From assembly GCF_035539115.1 (NCBI RefSeq), contig NZ_DATLJA010000079.1:1-40848 (forward strand): a DNA stretch of 40,848 bases, given 5' to 3'. This DNA is from Desulfitobacterium_A sp035539115 (GTDB lineage: Bacteria; Bacillota; Desulfitobacteriia; Desulfitobacteriales; Desulfitobacteriaceae). The notes beneath the pieces are model-generated. The model searched no databases. It saw only the letters and a list, made by a program, of their open reading frames with translations, and was not told the origin of the DNA. Positions 7,656 to 17,300 of this stretch are shown here, piece by piece; positions within the stretch are counted from its first letter, which is position 1, and each line of letters starts with the position of its first letter. Both the position numbers and the translations under genes were made by a program.

Positions 7656-10600
7656 TTACTCAAATAAAGTAAGCTGCTTAGGCTCAGAAACTCTTAATAT
7701 CGCTTTCTCTAGTTTTTCGTCGTTCTGAATCGCGTCTTCATCACGAATATGTTCTTCGAATTTTAAATATTCGTTGCTTCCTATGGCACTGGTTCTTACC
7801 TTTAACATGTAGATTAAGTTAAAACAATTCATGATCGAGTTTTGTTTCAGATCGGAAAGGCAAATGAGCTGCGTGCGATGTTTTTTAGCAATTTCAAAGA
7901 GTGGATTGAGCAAGTGTTCTGAAGATATAGGACCAAACGGGTTATCCATCACCAAAACGCTCGAATCCTTTTCTTCGTCCGCACCAACAGCCTCTAGTGT
8001 ACGCGAGCGGGTATAAGCCATTAAAGCAGAAAGTACAGAGAAATAGACGACAAACTTTTCCCCGCCGGAATTCTCGAGCATTGCGTCCTCCCAGGTCTTA
8101 AGACTACTTTTTTGCATGTTAAGATCAATTTTGAAGACTTTAACAGGAATATGCGAATTACCCAGATAAACATTCAATAATTCGCGGCTGTACAGTAATT
8201 TGGCGATCGACTTTCTAACGTCCTCTTCACTTTTTTCCTGGCGAGATTCCTCACGCACTTTCGCAATACACTCTTCGATATATTCCGTCATCCGCACACC
8301 GGCTGCGTCACTAGAATCTAAAGAGAGTTCAATCTTCAGCATTTGCACAGGTCTGTTTCTCCCTTGCAGGCGAACCTTAGAATGATCCGAAATCCATTCT
8401 ATTTCTTCATATATCCTCATCCCCTGGAGCAGGCTCTGCTGAATCATATCCTTTTTGTTGCGCTCTAAATTGGAAAGTTGGTTTTCATGAAGTTTAATTA
8501 ATTCTCGAAGTTTGTCTTGATGTTGGCACATCCGCTCATAAAGATAGAAATAACCGTCATAATCCATATCCACCTTATCCCAAAGCAGGTCAAGTCCTTT
8601 AAAGATATTACTGATGTTCGTATTTCTATCCCGATAGTCCACTTTGAGCCCTGTATAGTTGTTCCTTAGGGTATCTGCCTTGGTCCGGTTCGTCGCTTCG
8701 ATCGCACGGTAGCTTTCCCCTAACTTTTTCGTTTGAGCCTTGATATCGTGTTCGAGCTGAAAATCTTTTTCCGGCTCAAGGTTCATCCCTTCGAGATAGG
8801 GGTTGATTTGATCGATGAGCTTGCTGTAGTCGTCGATTTTTTTAGTGATTTGCTCGATCTCTTGAAGCAGGTTACCATACTGGGTGGATAGCTTATGATG
8901 CCGCCCTTGGAAATCTCCTTGGATAGTTTCGGGACTGAGAGGGGATTCCGCCCCCAGTTTTTTGACTTCTTCAAGTGCGATACTGCAGGCTGTCTCGGCA
9001 GCGCTCTCGTTTTTGCCAGCTTGAAAGGTTTCTTGTTGCCACTTTTTACTCGATTTTTCCAGCTCGCCTATTTCCGCACTAAGGGCCTCTGACCTTTCTT
9101 CCTCATAGACTACTTCACGATATTCGTCTTCCGCTAGGCCTAACTTGGTCAGTTCTTTTTCCTTTTTCGCACAGTCCGCTAGCAGCTCTTTTTTACGTGC
9201 TTCCAGTTGCTCAATTTCTCCTGTGTATGTGGCTTTTAGGGCGTCCAGCCTTGACTCCAGCTCTTCCAGATTTCCTTCGACGATTTCTGCCTCCGACGCA
9301 TCCTGATAAGTAATGTACTTTTGCTGGATAGCTCTCGACTCTCTTTTTTTCTGCTCAAGCTCTAACAATAATCTGCTGATCTCTTCTTGTAATTTTTCCA
9401 GGCTCGAGGCCAGTTCAAACTTTCTTCTTTCTGCACCGGTGATCGCTTCAGATACTTCTGCCAGCCTTCTCCGACACGCCTGGTAGTCCTGTTCTTGTTC
9501 AAACCACGCCTGAAAAGTTTCAATGGCTGCTTGCGCTTTTTGCTGGAACTTTTTCAGTTCATCGATTGTTTGCTCAAGTTCTTGCAGAGCCTCGCGGAGG
9601 TTCAATTTTTCCGTTTCCAAGAGAGATATCCTGTTTAAAATCGTTTCAAGCTGTTTTTCATTGGCCGTTTTCTTCTTTTCGAGGAGATAGCGATGCTCCG
9701 CCTTATAGTTAAAACGCTCACAGATGGCTTGCTTCGCGACGGCTTCATTACGTTCTCCAGAATAATGTTTATATTGTTCCAGGGCTCGGGTTTGTTTTTG
9801 TTTCAGTTCTTCTTCAAGTTCGACAAGGCTATCGTTATCAAAAACCCTGCCCTCATAAAGGCAAACGAGAGAAATTCCTTCACCGGCTTGAACCATTTTG
9901 TCCGTGATTAAACGTAAGTTTATTCCCAAGTCCTCATAGGCGATAAGGGGAATAACACGACGCATAGTCAGGTTGCTCATCGCTTGGGCCAGAAGTTCGA
10001 TATTCTCTTGCGCTAGAATTAAGGCATAGGGCAAAACAGGATTTCCGGCAAGCAACTTTTTCCGTATTTCGGAAGATTGATTGCGTAGATACGTTTCCCC
10101 CGTGTCATAGGGGATGTCCTTAGCGGCCAGTAAGGAGACGATTTCCTCAGGAATATGCAATCTTCCGTTTTTAAGCGAATAAAGAGACTCCGTCGAATCA
10201 TCACGAATCCGTACCGCTTCTTCAAGGCTATGATCAAGGTTTTTAAGCCGTTGATTAAACAGGGTGTGAAGACGTTCCCGGTCAAAGCGGAGTTCAAATT
10301 CAAACCCGAACTTATAGAGGATTTCTTGAATTTCCTGTTCTTGTTGCTCGTATTCGGTAATATCTCTCGTGAGGGTATTCAGGACATTTCTTTCATTCAA
10401 CTTAGCTTCCTGTAACCCTTGGATCTCCTGCTCCGCTCCCTTTAATTTGTTTTCTTTCGAGGTTTTTTCTTCAGTCAATCGTTGACCTTCTTGAACAAAG
10501 TTATCCAAGGTCTTCTTGAGCTCTAGTCTTACCTTCGCTATGTCCTTCTCCGCCAATTCCCCGAGCAGATTCCGATTAAGGCTCAACTTCAGCTGGGCGA

Positions 10601-12065
10601 AAACATCCCGTTCCTTCAGTTCATACTGTTTCTTTTGTTGCTGGAGGCTGCCTTTCTCAACGTCTAAACTTCTTAAGTCTCGGTCCAGATTAGAGAAGTC
10701 AGTTTTTACCTGCTGTAATACGTTTCCCTGATCTGCTTTTTCGCCGCTTAAGCGCGACACTTCAATCTCAAGCGTCTGTGAGATTTCCTGAGATAATTTT
10801 TTGAGAGAATACTCCAGATTACGCATCCTTTCATCTGTATCGTATTGCGATCGCGAAGCAAGTAACTTTTCGTTAATCCCGGAAAGAGCGGCCCTTTTAT
10901 GATCAAGGTCCCCTCTTAGTCCGGCAGCTTGCATTATTTTAGCGGAGAAATTAGCCGCTTCCAGCCTTTCTTCGTTTTCCTGAGTTCTTCTTTCAGTCTC
11001 AGCAAGTTTGGAGGCAGCAGAAGCATGCTCCTCACTTCTAATCCAATACGTATAAGAGCGTTCCTCTAAATCAATCCGCTGTTGTTCTTTTTTGAGGTTA
11101 ACTAATTCAAGCTGACTATCCTCTTGGGTTTCCTTGAGCACAGCAGTTTCTGTGTTTAAGTAACTATTAATAGCTGCAAGCTGGCTTGCTAAGTGTTTTT
11201 GTTCTTCTAAGCCATTGAGCAAGGCGACTAAAGCTTCTACCTGTTCACCGTAGCTTCCCAGAAACTCATCGAGAACTTGCTTATCTAAGATAAAGCGCTC
11301 GTTCTCAATAACCTCCCGCACTACACCTTGCATCATTTCTTCAAGTCGGTGAGCTTCGGAACTGTCTTTATAGATTACTTTCTCGATAGTCTTAATGATC
11401 CATTCATTTAATAGTTGGCTGGAGTTCTTATATTTTTGGAAGATCTCATCTAATCCGCCTTCACTATCATTGATTTTAGCGATGATATTTTTCCACTCAT
11501 CTTGAGCGATTCCAAATTCAGCCAAACGTTTTCGGTAGCGCTCTCCATCATCATCGTAAAAACAGCCAAAGAGATAAGGGCCTTTTTTTTCCTTATCCGC
11601 CATCATCTCCCGAGCCTCTTTAAAGGGCTTAATCTCTAGGATATTCCCATTTTTTTGAGCCAGATCGATATTGACCAGATCAAAATCATTGGCGCTCGTA
11701 TACTTTGACGTGAAGGTAAAATACTTCACCTTGTTTTTCTCATCCTCAATCCCCGAAACTTCAGCCGACACCATCCCGATACCGGTTAGGAGATAGCCCC
11801 CTGCACTGTCCAACTTCCATTCAATGAGAACATAGGCAGGTAAGCGTTTCTTGCGAAAAAATGCGTTGATTTTACGCCCTTGAATTTTAGTTTCCGGTAC
11901 GATGGGTTGAAAGATCAACTGCACCAAGACACTTTTACCCCCGCCATTGGCTAGACTCAGGAGGGCGTTTTCTCCCCCGTAAAAATTAAACGTTTCATCT
12001 TGAATATGCCGTGCATCATTATTGTACGAAAAATTGATAATCCGAATTCGGTTAATTCTTGGCAT
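7656..12065 (-). CDS. jetC: Wadjet system SMC-like ATPase JetC
   Basis: 1469 residues from the ATG at 12063-12065, which overlaps the end of jetB by 14 bases; a longer frame to 12116 would lie inside jetB. The N-terminal head has Walker A ANGGGKS (39-45). Most of 200-1250 is long coiled coil, interrupted near 640-730 by a globular hinge-like segment (RRVIPLIAYEDLG). The C-terminal head has the ABC signature NSGGEK (about 1332) and Walker B SSVLVMDNPFG (D1374). This is a MukB/SMC-like motor that, with JetA and JetB, extrudes DNA loops and recognises small circular plasmids in characterised Wadjet systems. The residue after the Walker B aspartate is Asn rather than the usual catalytic Glu. High confidence from the complete four-gene neighbourhood. 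Confidence 0.9.
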   Translation of the reverse strand: MPRINRIRIINFSYNNDARHIQDETFNFYGGENALLSLANGGGKSVLVQLIFQPIVPETKIQGRKINAFFRKKRLPAYVLIEWKLDSAGGYLLTGIGMVSAEVSGIEDEKNKVKYFTFTSKYTSANDFDLVNIDLAQKNGNILEIKPFKEAREMMADKEKKGPYLFGCFYDDDGERYRKRLAEFGIAQDEWKNIIAKINDSEGGLDEIFQKYKNSSQLLNEWIIKTIEKVIYKDSSEAHRLEEMMQGVVREVIENERFILDKQVLDEFLGSYGEQVEALVALLNGLEEQKHLASQLAAINSYLNTETAVLKETQEDSQLELVNLKKEQQRIDLEERSYTYWIRSEEHASAASKLAETERRTQENEERLEAANFSAKIMQAAGLRGDLDHKRAALSGINEKLLASRSQYDTDERMRNLEYSLKKLSQEISQTLEIEVSRLSGEKADQGNVLQQVKTDFSNLDRDLRSLDVEKGSLQQQKKQYELKERDVFAQLKLSLNRNLLGELAEKDIAKVRLELKKTLDNFVQEGQRLTEEKTSKENKLKGAEQEIQGLQEAKLNERNVLNTLTRDITEYEQQEQEIQEILYKFGFEFELRFDRERLHTLFNQRLKNLDHSLEEAVRIRDDSTESLYSLKNGRLHIPEEIVSLLAAKDIPYDTGETYLRNQSSEIRKKLLAGNPVLPYALILAQENIELLAQAMSNLTMRRVIPLIAYEDLGINLRLITDKMVQAGEGISLVCLYEGRVFDNDSLVELEEELKQKQTRALEQYKHYSGERNEAVAKQAICERFNYKAEHRYLLEKKKTANEKQLETILNRISLLETEKLNLREALQELEQTIDELKKFQQKAQAAIETFQAWFEQEQDYQACRRRLAEVSEAITGAERRKFELASSLEKLQEEISRLLLELEQKKRESRAIQQKYITYQDASEAEIVEGNLEELESRLDALKATYTGEIEQLEARKKELLADCAKKEKELTKLGLAEDEYREVVYEEERSEALSAEIGELEKSSKKWQQETFQAGKNESAAETACSIALEEVKKLGAESPLSPETIQGDFQGRHHKLSTQYGNLLQEIEQITKKIDDYSKLIDQINPYLEGMNLEPEKDFQLEHDIKAQTKKLGESYRAIEATNRTKADTLRNNYTGLKVDYRDRNTNISNIFKGLDLLWDKVDMDYDGYFYLYERMCQHQDKLRELIKLHENQLSNLERNKKDMIQQSLLQGMRIYEEIEWISDHSKVRLQGRNRPVQMLKIELSLDSSDAAGVRMTEYIEECIAKVREESRQEKSEEDVRKSIAKLLYSRELLNVYLGNSHIPVKVFKIDLNMQKSSLKTWEDAMLENSGGEKFVVYFSVLSALMAYTRSRTLEAVGADEEKDSSVLVMDNPFGPISSEHLLNPLFEIAKKHRTQLICLSDLKQNSIMNCFNLIYMLKVRTSAIGSNEYLKFEEHIRDEDAIQNDEKLEKAILRVSEPKQLTLFE

Positions 12066-12759
12066 CAAGCACAGCTCCTTCGAAGAACGTTTTAATCTCC
12101 TCAATCCGATTTTCATCCAGGTAATAATTGAGCATTAAGTCATCGAGTTTTCGGGTGGGACGGAGTTCACGATCCTCATCCACAAGTCGCAGCAGGTTTT
12201 CTCGCTCTAAAAGCCGACACGTATTCAAAATCGTGCCTGTTTTTGTCTTACGTCCTCTTTCTTCGAAATCCTGTTTGCTTGTCCAAAGTTCGGCAATCCG
12301 CATAAAATTCAGGGCATATTTCTCTTCGAGTACCTTAGTTTGGTCGCTGTCTTCTAAAGCCCTGTCAAAGCGTTTATCCAGTTCCTCGATTAATCTGCTG
12401 ATTCTTAAGAATTCTCGCTGCTTAGGATTTCGATTTTTCCCACCGTAAAACAAATACAAAATGAACATGGAAATATAGCTCAGTAAGTAGGCATCCACGA
12501 GTTTGGCGTCCGTCGCTACCCCTTCCCGCAGGTCCTTCGTTGTATAACCCAGAACTCCGTTCCCACTATTCGGAAGCATATAGATACTGCCCGCTACTTC
12601 AATGGCCTTAAAATCGAGTTCCTCTTCAAATTCCGCGAGGATCGCCCTAACCTCTATATTACGGAATTCTAAAAAGAGATCCCCCTCGGTTTCTCGATCC
12701 AGCTGTCCCTTTTCCAGCAATTTCCGATAGATCTTCAGCGCTGTTTTAATATCGCTCAC
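12052..12759 (-). CDS. jetB: Wadjet kite subunit JetB (DUF6063-like)
   Basis: A 235-residue helical protein that fits the MukE/kite-like JetB subunit by size and position. It starts at a GTG (12757-12759) overlapping the TGA of jetA as GTGA, and its end overlaps the jetC start, so jetA, jetB and jetC are translationally coupled. The segment after 160 (KTGTILNTCRLLERENLL) looks like a winged-helix region. In Wadjet complexes JetB dimers bind JetA and bridge the JetC heads. The family name DUF6063 is from memory of similar clostridial proteins; the role is inferred mainly from the operon. Confidence 0.85.
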   Translation of the reverse strand: MSDIKTALKIYRKLLEKGQLDRETEGDLFLEFRNIEVRAILAEFEEELDFKAIEVAGSIYMLPNSGNGVLGYTTKDLREGVATDAKLVDAYLLSYISMFILYLFYGGKNRNPKQREFLRISRLIEELDKRFDRALEDSDQTKVLEEKYALNFMRIAELWTSKQDFEERGRKTKTGTILNTCRLLERENLLRLVDEDRELRPTRKLDDLMLNYYLDENRIEEIKTFFEGAVLDAKN

Positions 12760-14366
12760 TCAAAGCTCACCTCAATCCTAAAATCGCTAATCGCGATGCG
12801 CCGACTCAACTTTTCTTCCCCAATATAGGTCTCTATTTCCTGTTCAAATAATTGTTCATCAGGCTTACTGATCTCAATTTCTTGAATCCCAAATAAATCC
12901 GATTGCGTATATTCAATGCGATACAGACAATAGCTGACATCAAGTTCCCCTGTGGAGTTGGCGATGACCTCCTCCTGCTGCATTTTCCACTTGGTTATAT
13001 CGATCATCTGGAGGTCATAGAGCTTGAGCATGGTCTTAAAAACAAAATCATCTTCGATTAATTCTTCAAATATTTTTTCGCTATTTTTGAGATCCTGAAA
13101 TAACTCACTAAACCTGAAGGATTCCCGTTTGCGATCAGCAAATTCTAAAATGCAGTGGATAAACTCGATATTACGGTCATTAATTTTGCTGATTTTTCGC
13201 AGTTCCATGTCTTCACCCAGTTCCTCCATAACAATACTCTGGTTGATCTCTTCTTCCTGCTTAAGCCGGGCTTGGCGATCAAACAAGGTGAGCAAGTTCA
13301 GGATGCGGTCCGGATTGGGCTTAAATAAGGGATTCAGCAGTTGCCAGAGAGAGGAAACAATGCTTTCATCACCTTGTTCTAAGGGTTTTAAGATCACTTG
13401 TTCAAAGTCATAATAGCGGGCCCGAGCAAGAGCAAAAGAATCGGCAATCGTTTCCTTATAGATTCTGGACAAACTAAGGCGTTCAAGAATCAATTCTTTC
13501 TGTTCACTTATGGTGAGATTGATATTTCTGCGAATTATCGCGATCTCGGAGCGTGCTTTTGTCATTTGCTCATCCAACGCGCCCCGGGTGTTTTCCTCTT
13601 CTTTGAGGCGTTTTTCTGAAAGTACGATCATGGAGCGGATCTCATTCATCATGCCGTATTCTTCTTCGAGTAAGGTATAGGTACTCGCGACCAAACGCTC
13701 GAATTCTTCGATATTGACTTCGTATATGTTTTCCCGGACTTTCTGGACAAACTGCCGGATATCGTTCTTTTTTTGCCGGATCATCTGCACAAGGTTCGCA
13801 CTTTGCCCGATCGCTTTTTTGTAGTTTTTGCGCTTAATCAATTCTCGAAGTTTCAATTCTTCAATCGTAAAATTGATTTCCTGCTCGACTTCTTTCGTGC
13901 GGAAGAGTAGATCATACCCCTGATCGGTCAGTTGGTAATTCAAAATATATCCTCGCTGATCATCGATGAGCTTGTCATCAATCAGTCTGATTCGGAGTTG
14001 TTCCATTCCCTTCCCATATTTCATGACGGGGTAGTAGCGAGCCTCACCGCCATTTTGCAGGATGTCTTTGATGATGTATTCTGTCAACTGGCGAAGGACT
14101 TCTGAAGATAGATTCAGCGAATACTCAGGAATAATCTTAGCCATAAAGTGGGCAATACTGTCCATCGTACAATCTTCGTCCTCGCTTAATGTCTTTTCCA
14201 TAATGAATACAAGGACAGAGAGGATAATGTTATCTAGCTGCCCTGGCTCAAATAATCGCTCAAACTCCATTTTCCGATTGGTGCGATTGATAATGGAATC
14301 AATCGCACCAACAAGTTTCATCCTCTGTTCAAAGCCTTCAAGAAACTCCAGATTTGTAACTTTCAT
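12756..14366 (-). CDS. jetA: Wadjet kleisin subunit JetA (DUF5716-like)
   Basis: A 536-residue, largely helical protein with coiled-coil stretches around 165-300 and a C-terminal beta-rich segment, in the position and size range of the kleisin JetA (MukF-like). The ATG at 14364-14366 has a modest GAGGG site. It is first of the tightly coupled jetA-jetB-jetC run. JetA links the JetC heads and carries JetB. Similar clostridial proteins are named DUF5716 or JetA family, which points to a Wadjet type other than the DUF3375-containing type I. A 408-bp GC-rich insert separates it from jetD. Confidence 0.85.
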   Translation of the reverse strand: MKVTNLEFLEGFEQRMKLVGAIDSIINRTNRKMEFERLFEPGQLDNIILSVLVFIMEKTLSEDEDCTMDSIAHFMAKIIPEYSLNLSSEVLRQLTEYIIKDILQNGGEARYYPVMKYGKGMEQLRIRLIDDKLIDDQRGYILNYQLTDQGYDLLFRTKEVEQEINFTIEELKLRELIKRKNYKKAIGQSANLVQMIRQKKNDIRQFVQKVRENIYEVNIEEFERLVASTYTLLEEEYGMMNEIRSMIVLSEKRLKEEENTRGALDEQMTKARSEIAIIRRNINLTISEQKELILERLSLSRIYKETIADSFALARARYYDFEQVILKPLEQGDESIVSSLWQLLNPLFKPNPDRILNLLTLFDRQARLKQEEEINQSIVMEELGEDMELRKISKINDRNIEFIHCILEFADRKRESFRFSELFQDLKNSEKIFEELIEDDFVFKTMLKLYDLQMIDITKWKMQQEEVIANSTGELDVSYCLYRIEYTQSDLFGIQEIEISKPDEQLFEQEIETYIGEEKLSRRIAISDFRIEVSFE

Positions 14367-14774
14367 TCCGTCTATCCCTCGCTTCTTTTACTCTGAAAAA
14401 GACTTAAAGACCTGTTAGCGTAGCTTTTCGCCCAGGAGTGAACGATTTCTTCGGAGGGGCGCTCAGAAGAGCGAAGCTTCCGATGAACCAGCGTCGCCGA
14501 GGGCTTGGCCATGGAGGGCCTGATGTCGCGGGCGCAACCTTCGGGCGAACAGTTCACTGGACTGTTCGGGATTTGCAGGAGCGACGCACATGCAGTAACC
14601 AGAAGGGTTGGCAAAGCTGCCTCGGAAGCAAGTGAGTCAGCCTGGAGATGGTGAGTACGTGAGTCTCCAGTGGAGATTCACGCCCGAAGGTACGGATGCG
14701 CGAAAAGTTCCACGACCTCATCCTTTTCATCCTTTTCATCCTCTGCAGGTGCTGCGGAGGAGCGGCATGAATGT
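14367..14774. repeat. GC-rich, hairpin-rich insert between jetD and jetA
   Basis: A 408-bp non-coding stretch clearly richer in GC than its neighbours. Inverted repeats include CGCTC/GAGCG nested in TCGGA/TCCGA (14451-14483), GGCC/GGCC (14507-14520), CGAACAGT/ACTGTTCG (14546-14568), GTGAGTCTCC/GGAGATTCAC (14660-14682, one mismatch) and CCTCTGCA/TGCGGAGG (14741-14761). CATCCTTTTC is tandemly repeated at 14718-14742. Short frames on both strands (for example 14372-14614 minus) look like chance reading of structured DNA. It may be a mobile, dispersed repeat or a structured RNA; I recognise no named family. It interrupts an operon normally co-transcribed. Confidence 0.5.
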
Positions 14775-15809
14775 CTATTTTAAAAGGTTTGCAACCACTT
14801 GATAATTCACAATTTCTTGAGGTATATATTTTCCCTCAGCCAACAATCGCATTAAATCTCTTCCCTCTGCCAATCCCAATAAAGATAAAAATTCGGGAAG
14901 CGGGCCGATAACCCCTCTATGATCTAGAGATTTTGGTAATTCGACCTTTGCAGCCCGTTCGAGCATAAGCCGGTATAAAGAGGAAAAGGGGGTTAGCTCC
15001 AGAGACGGGTTGGCTTCTCTGGTGCGAAAAAACAGGCGGATACCTTCCCAGTCGAGATCCCCAAAGTAGAGAAAGCGGGAAGCTCGTCCTTCCCCACTCA
15101 GCATAGCATCATTATATTCTTCCAAGGCCCCTCGCTTCGTGATCTTATTCCCTTCACCATACAAGAGCACATTAACGATGGTATCGGCAATTCTGTTTTT
15201 TCCGGTATCTTGCATCAGCTTTCGGAACGTAAACCAAGTGTCTTTATTCTCGATGACTAAGACGGTTGTGAGCTCGCCACGTTCATGAAGATATTCGAAA
15301 AAGGGCTCAGGAGTATCATAATAGTTAAGAAAACCCTCTTCTAACCCATTAAACTTGAGCACTTCTTTGACTAAGGACAGATGCTCATCTAACAACTTTT
15401 CTCTGCCCCACACCGAAAATGACCGTTCCTTGCGTGACATGGGCCTTGCTAATAAATCTTGAGAAAACCACAAATATTTACTGATTCCTTCCACGATCTG
15501 CAGGTGTTTTTTATATAATTGCGGTCTATGCAAATAACCAGCAATGCTTAAAACGGGATTGAGCCGACGAATCGCCTCAAGGTAATGGGTATTCTCTTCT
15601 TGAGGTTTAACAATTCGATATTTATTAAAGAGAGGCGGTATGCGTCCATTTTTTTTCGAAGACTTCACCGGAGTAAGAGCTCCGCTTGCCACTAACTTTT
15701 CGACTTCGCTGTGAAATCGATCATAATCCGATTCTCGAAGTATCTGTTGGAGCTCCACATCAGTAATCGTTTTGCTGGCATTTTTCAGTACTTTTTCGAG
15801 CGGTTCCAT
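14775..15809 (-). CDS. jetD: Wadjet Toprim-type nuclease JetD
   Basis: The ATG at 15807-15809 is preferred over 15825-15827 because AAGGAG lies 7 bases upstream of it; 344 residues. The C-terminal half is a Toprim-like domain: the conserved glutamate is in VLVIENKD (about 184) and the acidic motif in YFGDLDWEG (about 247), matching the DxD of topoisomerase VI-type Toprim folds seen in JetD (DUF3322/DUF2220). JetD cleaves plasmid DNA captured by the JetABC motor. Here it is the first gene, upstream of jetA, unlike the A-B-C-D order of type I. A good sigma-A promoter lies just ahead. Confidence 0.88.
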   Translation of the reverse strand: MEPLEKVLKNASKTITDVELQQILRESDYDRFHSEVEKLVASGALTPVKSSKKNGRIPPLFNKYRIVKPQEENTHYLEAIRRLNPVLSIAGYLHRPQLYKKHLQIVEGISKYLWFSQDLLARPMSRKERSFSVWGREKLLDEHLSLVKEVLKFNGLEEGFLNYYDTPEPFFEYLHERGELTTVLVIENKDTWFTFRKLMQDTGKNRIADTIVNVLLYGEGNKITKRGALEEYNDAMLSGEGRASRFLYFGDLDWEGIRLFFRTREANPSLELTPFSSLYRLMLERAAKVELPKSLDHRGVIGPLPEFLSLLGLAEGRDLMRLLAEGKYIPQEIVNYQVVANLLK

Positions 15810-15839
15810 TCCAATCTCCTTAATCATTACTTACCTAAA

Positions 15840-15868
15840 ACTATACCTTTTTCTCATATCATTGACAA
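15840..15868 (-). promoter_or_regulatory. Sigma-A promoter of jetD
   Basis: Read on the minus strand, TTGTCA (15868-15863), a 17-bp spacer and TATAGT (15845-15840) lie about 30 bases upstream of the jetD start codon. The match to the housekeeping consensus is good and the spacing ideal. Confidence 0.65.
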
Positions 15869-16073
15869 TAACTAAGCGGGCTAATCTAGGGTATTCGCTA
15901 CAGCTTATTAATAGTTCAAGGACGTTCCAAGCGGGGACGCCCTTAGTATAAGCCTTTGACGAAAAGCACTCACTCACAGCAGGTGAACCCACTCACGCTT
16001 GCCATAAAGAATTCTTAATATTATTATAATACAATGGTAATGTTGATAAAAATCAGAAGGGATGTTTTTAAAG

Positions 16074-17156
16074 ATGGCTAAGATTCTTCAAATTCCCAAC
16101 GTTCAAGATTTAGGACAAATTTTACCCGAAGAAGATGATAAAGGATTTGCCACAGTTCTCGCTGAACACCCAGAGGTCAGAACTCTTTATGAACGGCGAA
16201 AGCTCTATCCCGCATTATTGGAAATCAACGGAGTAAATCCAATTTTCCATGTTATGATTGAAGGTATTATCGAAAATCAGCTAGAGGATGATGAACTAAG
16301 GAGCGTCCGTGAAGTCTTTGAGAAATTGCAAAAAGAGAACGGTTTTACTGCTCATGCCGCCCGCGCCAGCATCGCTCGCGTCTTTATTCACGACTTTTTT
16401 GCAGTGATTAACGAGCGTAAACCCTTTGACACGGAAGCTTATGTCCGACGTCTCGCTCTAATCGGTACTAATGTGAGCAAATTAGGCCGAAACGATCATT
16501 GTCCCTGCGGAAGCGGAGCAAAGTTTAAACGCTGTTGTGCCCCCTATGCGGAAGCATTTAGTATCAGCCCCCTGGAGGGCAGGTTGAATTTGGGTTATGG
16601 TTCATACCTCGCCGGATTACCTGAGGATATAAAAGATCCCCTCGATCCAATCTTCCAACTCGAAGCAAGGTTTCATATTTCCGAATATATGGAGCAATTT
16701 AATGATATTGAGGGTGCTCAGATCGTACTTATAGAAAATATCGAACTAGCCAAAGCTTACCAAGCGGGTGAATTTTTAAAAAATGCTTGGCAGGATTATC
16801 AAATACTTTGTGAAAATCATGCTGAACTCACGGAAAAGAGTTTTGAAGCAACGGAACAACTCATCCAGTTGGCCGGAGATGACGAGGAAAAAGGAAATCT
16901 AATCTGTGATAAGGCTGATCTGATCGCTAAAAGTGGAAATATCGAAGATTCCGAATTGGAATATCAGAAACTCTTTGAGACTCTTCCAGACTTTCACTTC
17001 GGTCGCTTCCGCTATGCATTAATGCTGAGCGAATATGAACGTGAAAGTGATGCGAAGAAAGTTTTAACCGCACTTCTGGCTGATAACCTTGTCGATGAAG
17101 AAACTCACAACGAGGTAATATTTCTCCTCGAAGACTTAGGCAAAGATATCCTGTAG
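16074..17156 (+). CDS. SEC-C motif protein with C-terminal helical repeats
   Basis: One of two plus-strand genes. The start at 16074 is preferred because AGAAGGG directly abuts the alternative ATG at 16062; a TATAAT box lies at 16025-16030. About 360 residues. The N-terminal 130 resemble the DUF1841 fold (NPIFHVMIEGIIENQ). A zinc-binding SEC-C motif CPCGSGAKFKRCC lies at about 142-154, as found at the C-terminus of SecA and in many stress or defence-linked proteins. The remaining 200 residues are acidic helices that look TPR-like (ALMLSEYERESDAKKVL). It is divergent from jetD with a 234-bp intergenic region. Molecular function is unknown. Confidence 0.8.
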   Translation: MAKILQIPNVQDLGQILPEEDDKGFATVLAEHPEVRTLYERRKLYPALLEINGVNPIFHVMIEGIIENQLEDDELRSVREVFEKLQKENGFTAHAARASIARVFIHDFFAVINERKPFDTEAYVRRLALIGTNVSKLGRNDHCPCGSGAKFKRCCAPYAEAFSISPLEGRLNLGYGSYLAGLPEDIKDPLDPIFQLEARFHISEYMEQFNDIEGAQIVLIENIELAKAYQAGEFLKNAWQDYQILCENHAELTEKSFEATEQLIQLAGDDEEKGNLICDKADLIAKSGNIEDSELEYQKLFETLPDFHFGRFRYALMLSEYERESDAKKVLTALLADNLVDEETHNEVIFLLEDLGKDIL

Positions 17157-17253
17157 CCTGTAAGAAATTTATCGGCAAGGAAATGCTGAACCCTGTCGTC
17201 AAGCGAAGTACCTGAGCATAATCTTCAGGCCTCAAGCTGAGTTCAAACGAAAA

Positions 17254-17294
17254 AAAGGCTGTAGAAGATAAAATCATTACCTTCTACAGCCTTT
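17254..17294. terminator. Bidirectional terminator between convergent genes
   Basis: AAGGCTGTAGAAG (17255-17267) and CTTCTACAGCCTT (17281-17293) form a perfect 13-bp stem with a 13-base loop, flanked by an A run on the left. It lies between the converging SEC-C gene and the small gene ending at 17301 and can serve both. Confidence 0.75.
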
Positions 17295-17300
17295 ATACTA

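Noticed and set aside
14372..14739. Short frames on both strands inside the GC-rich insert
   Set aside because: They overlap inverted repeats, lack ribosome binding sites and have biased low-complexity composition; they are best seen as by-products of structured DNA.
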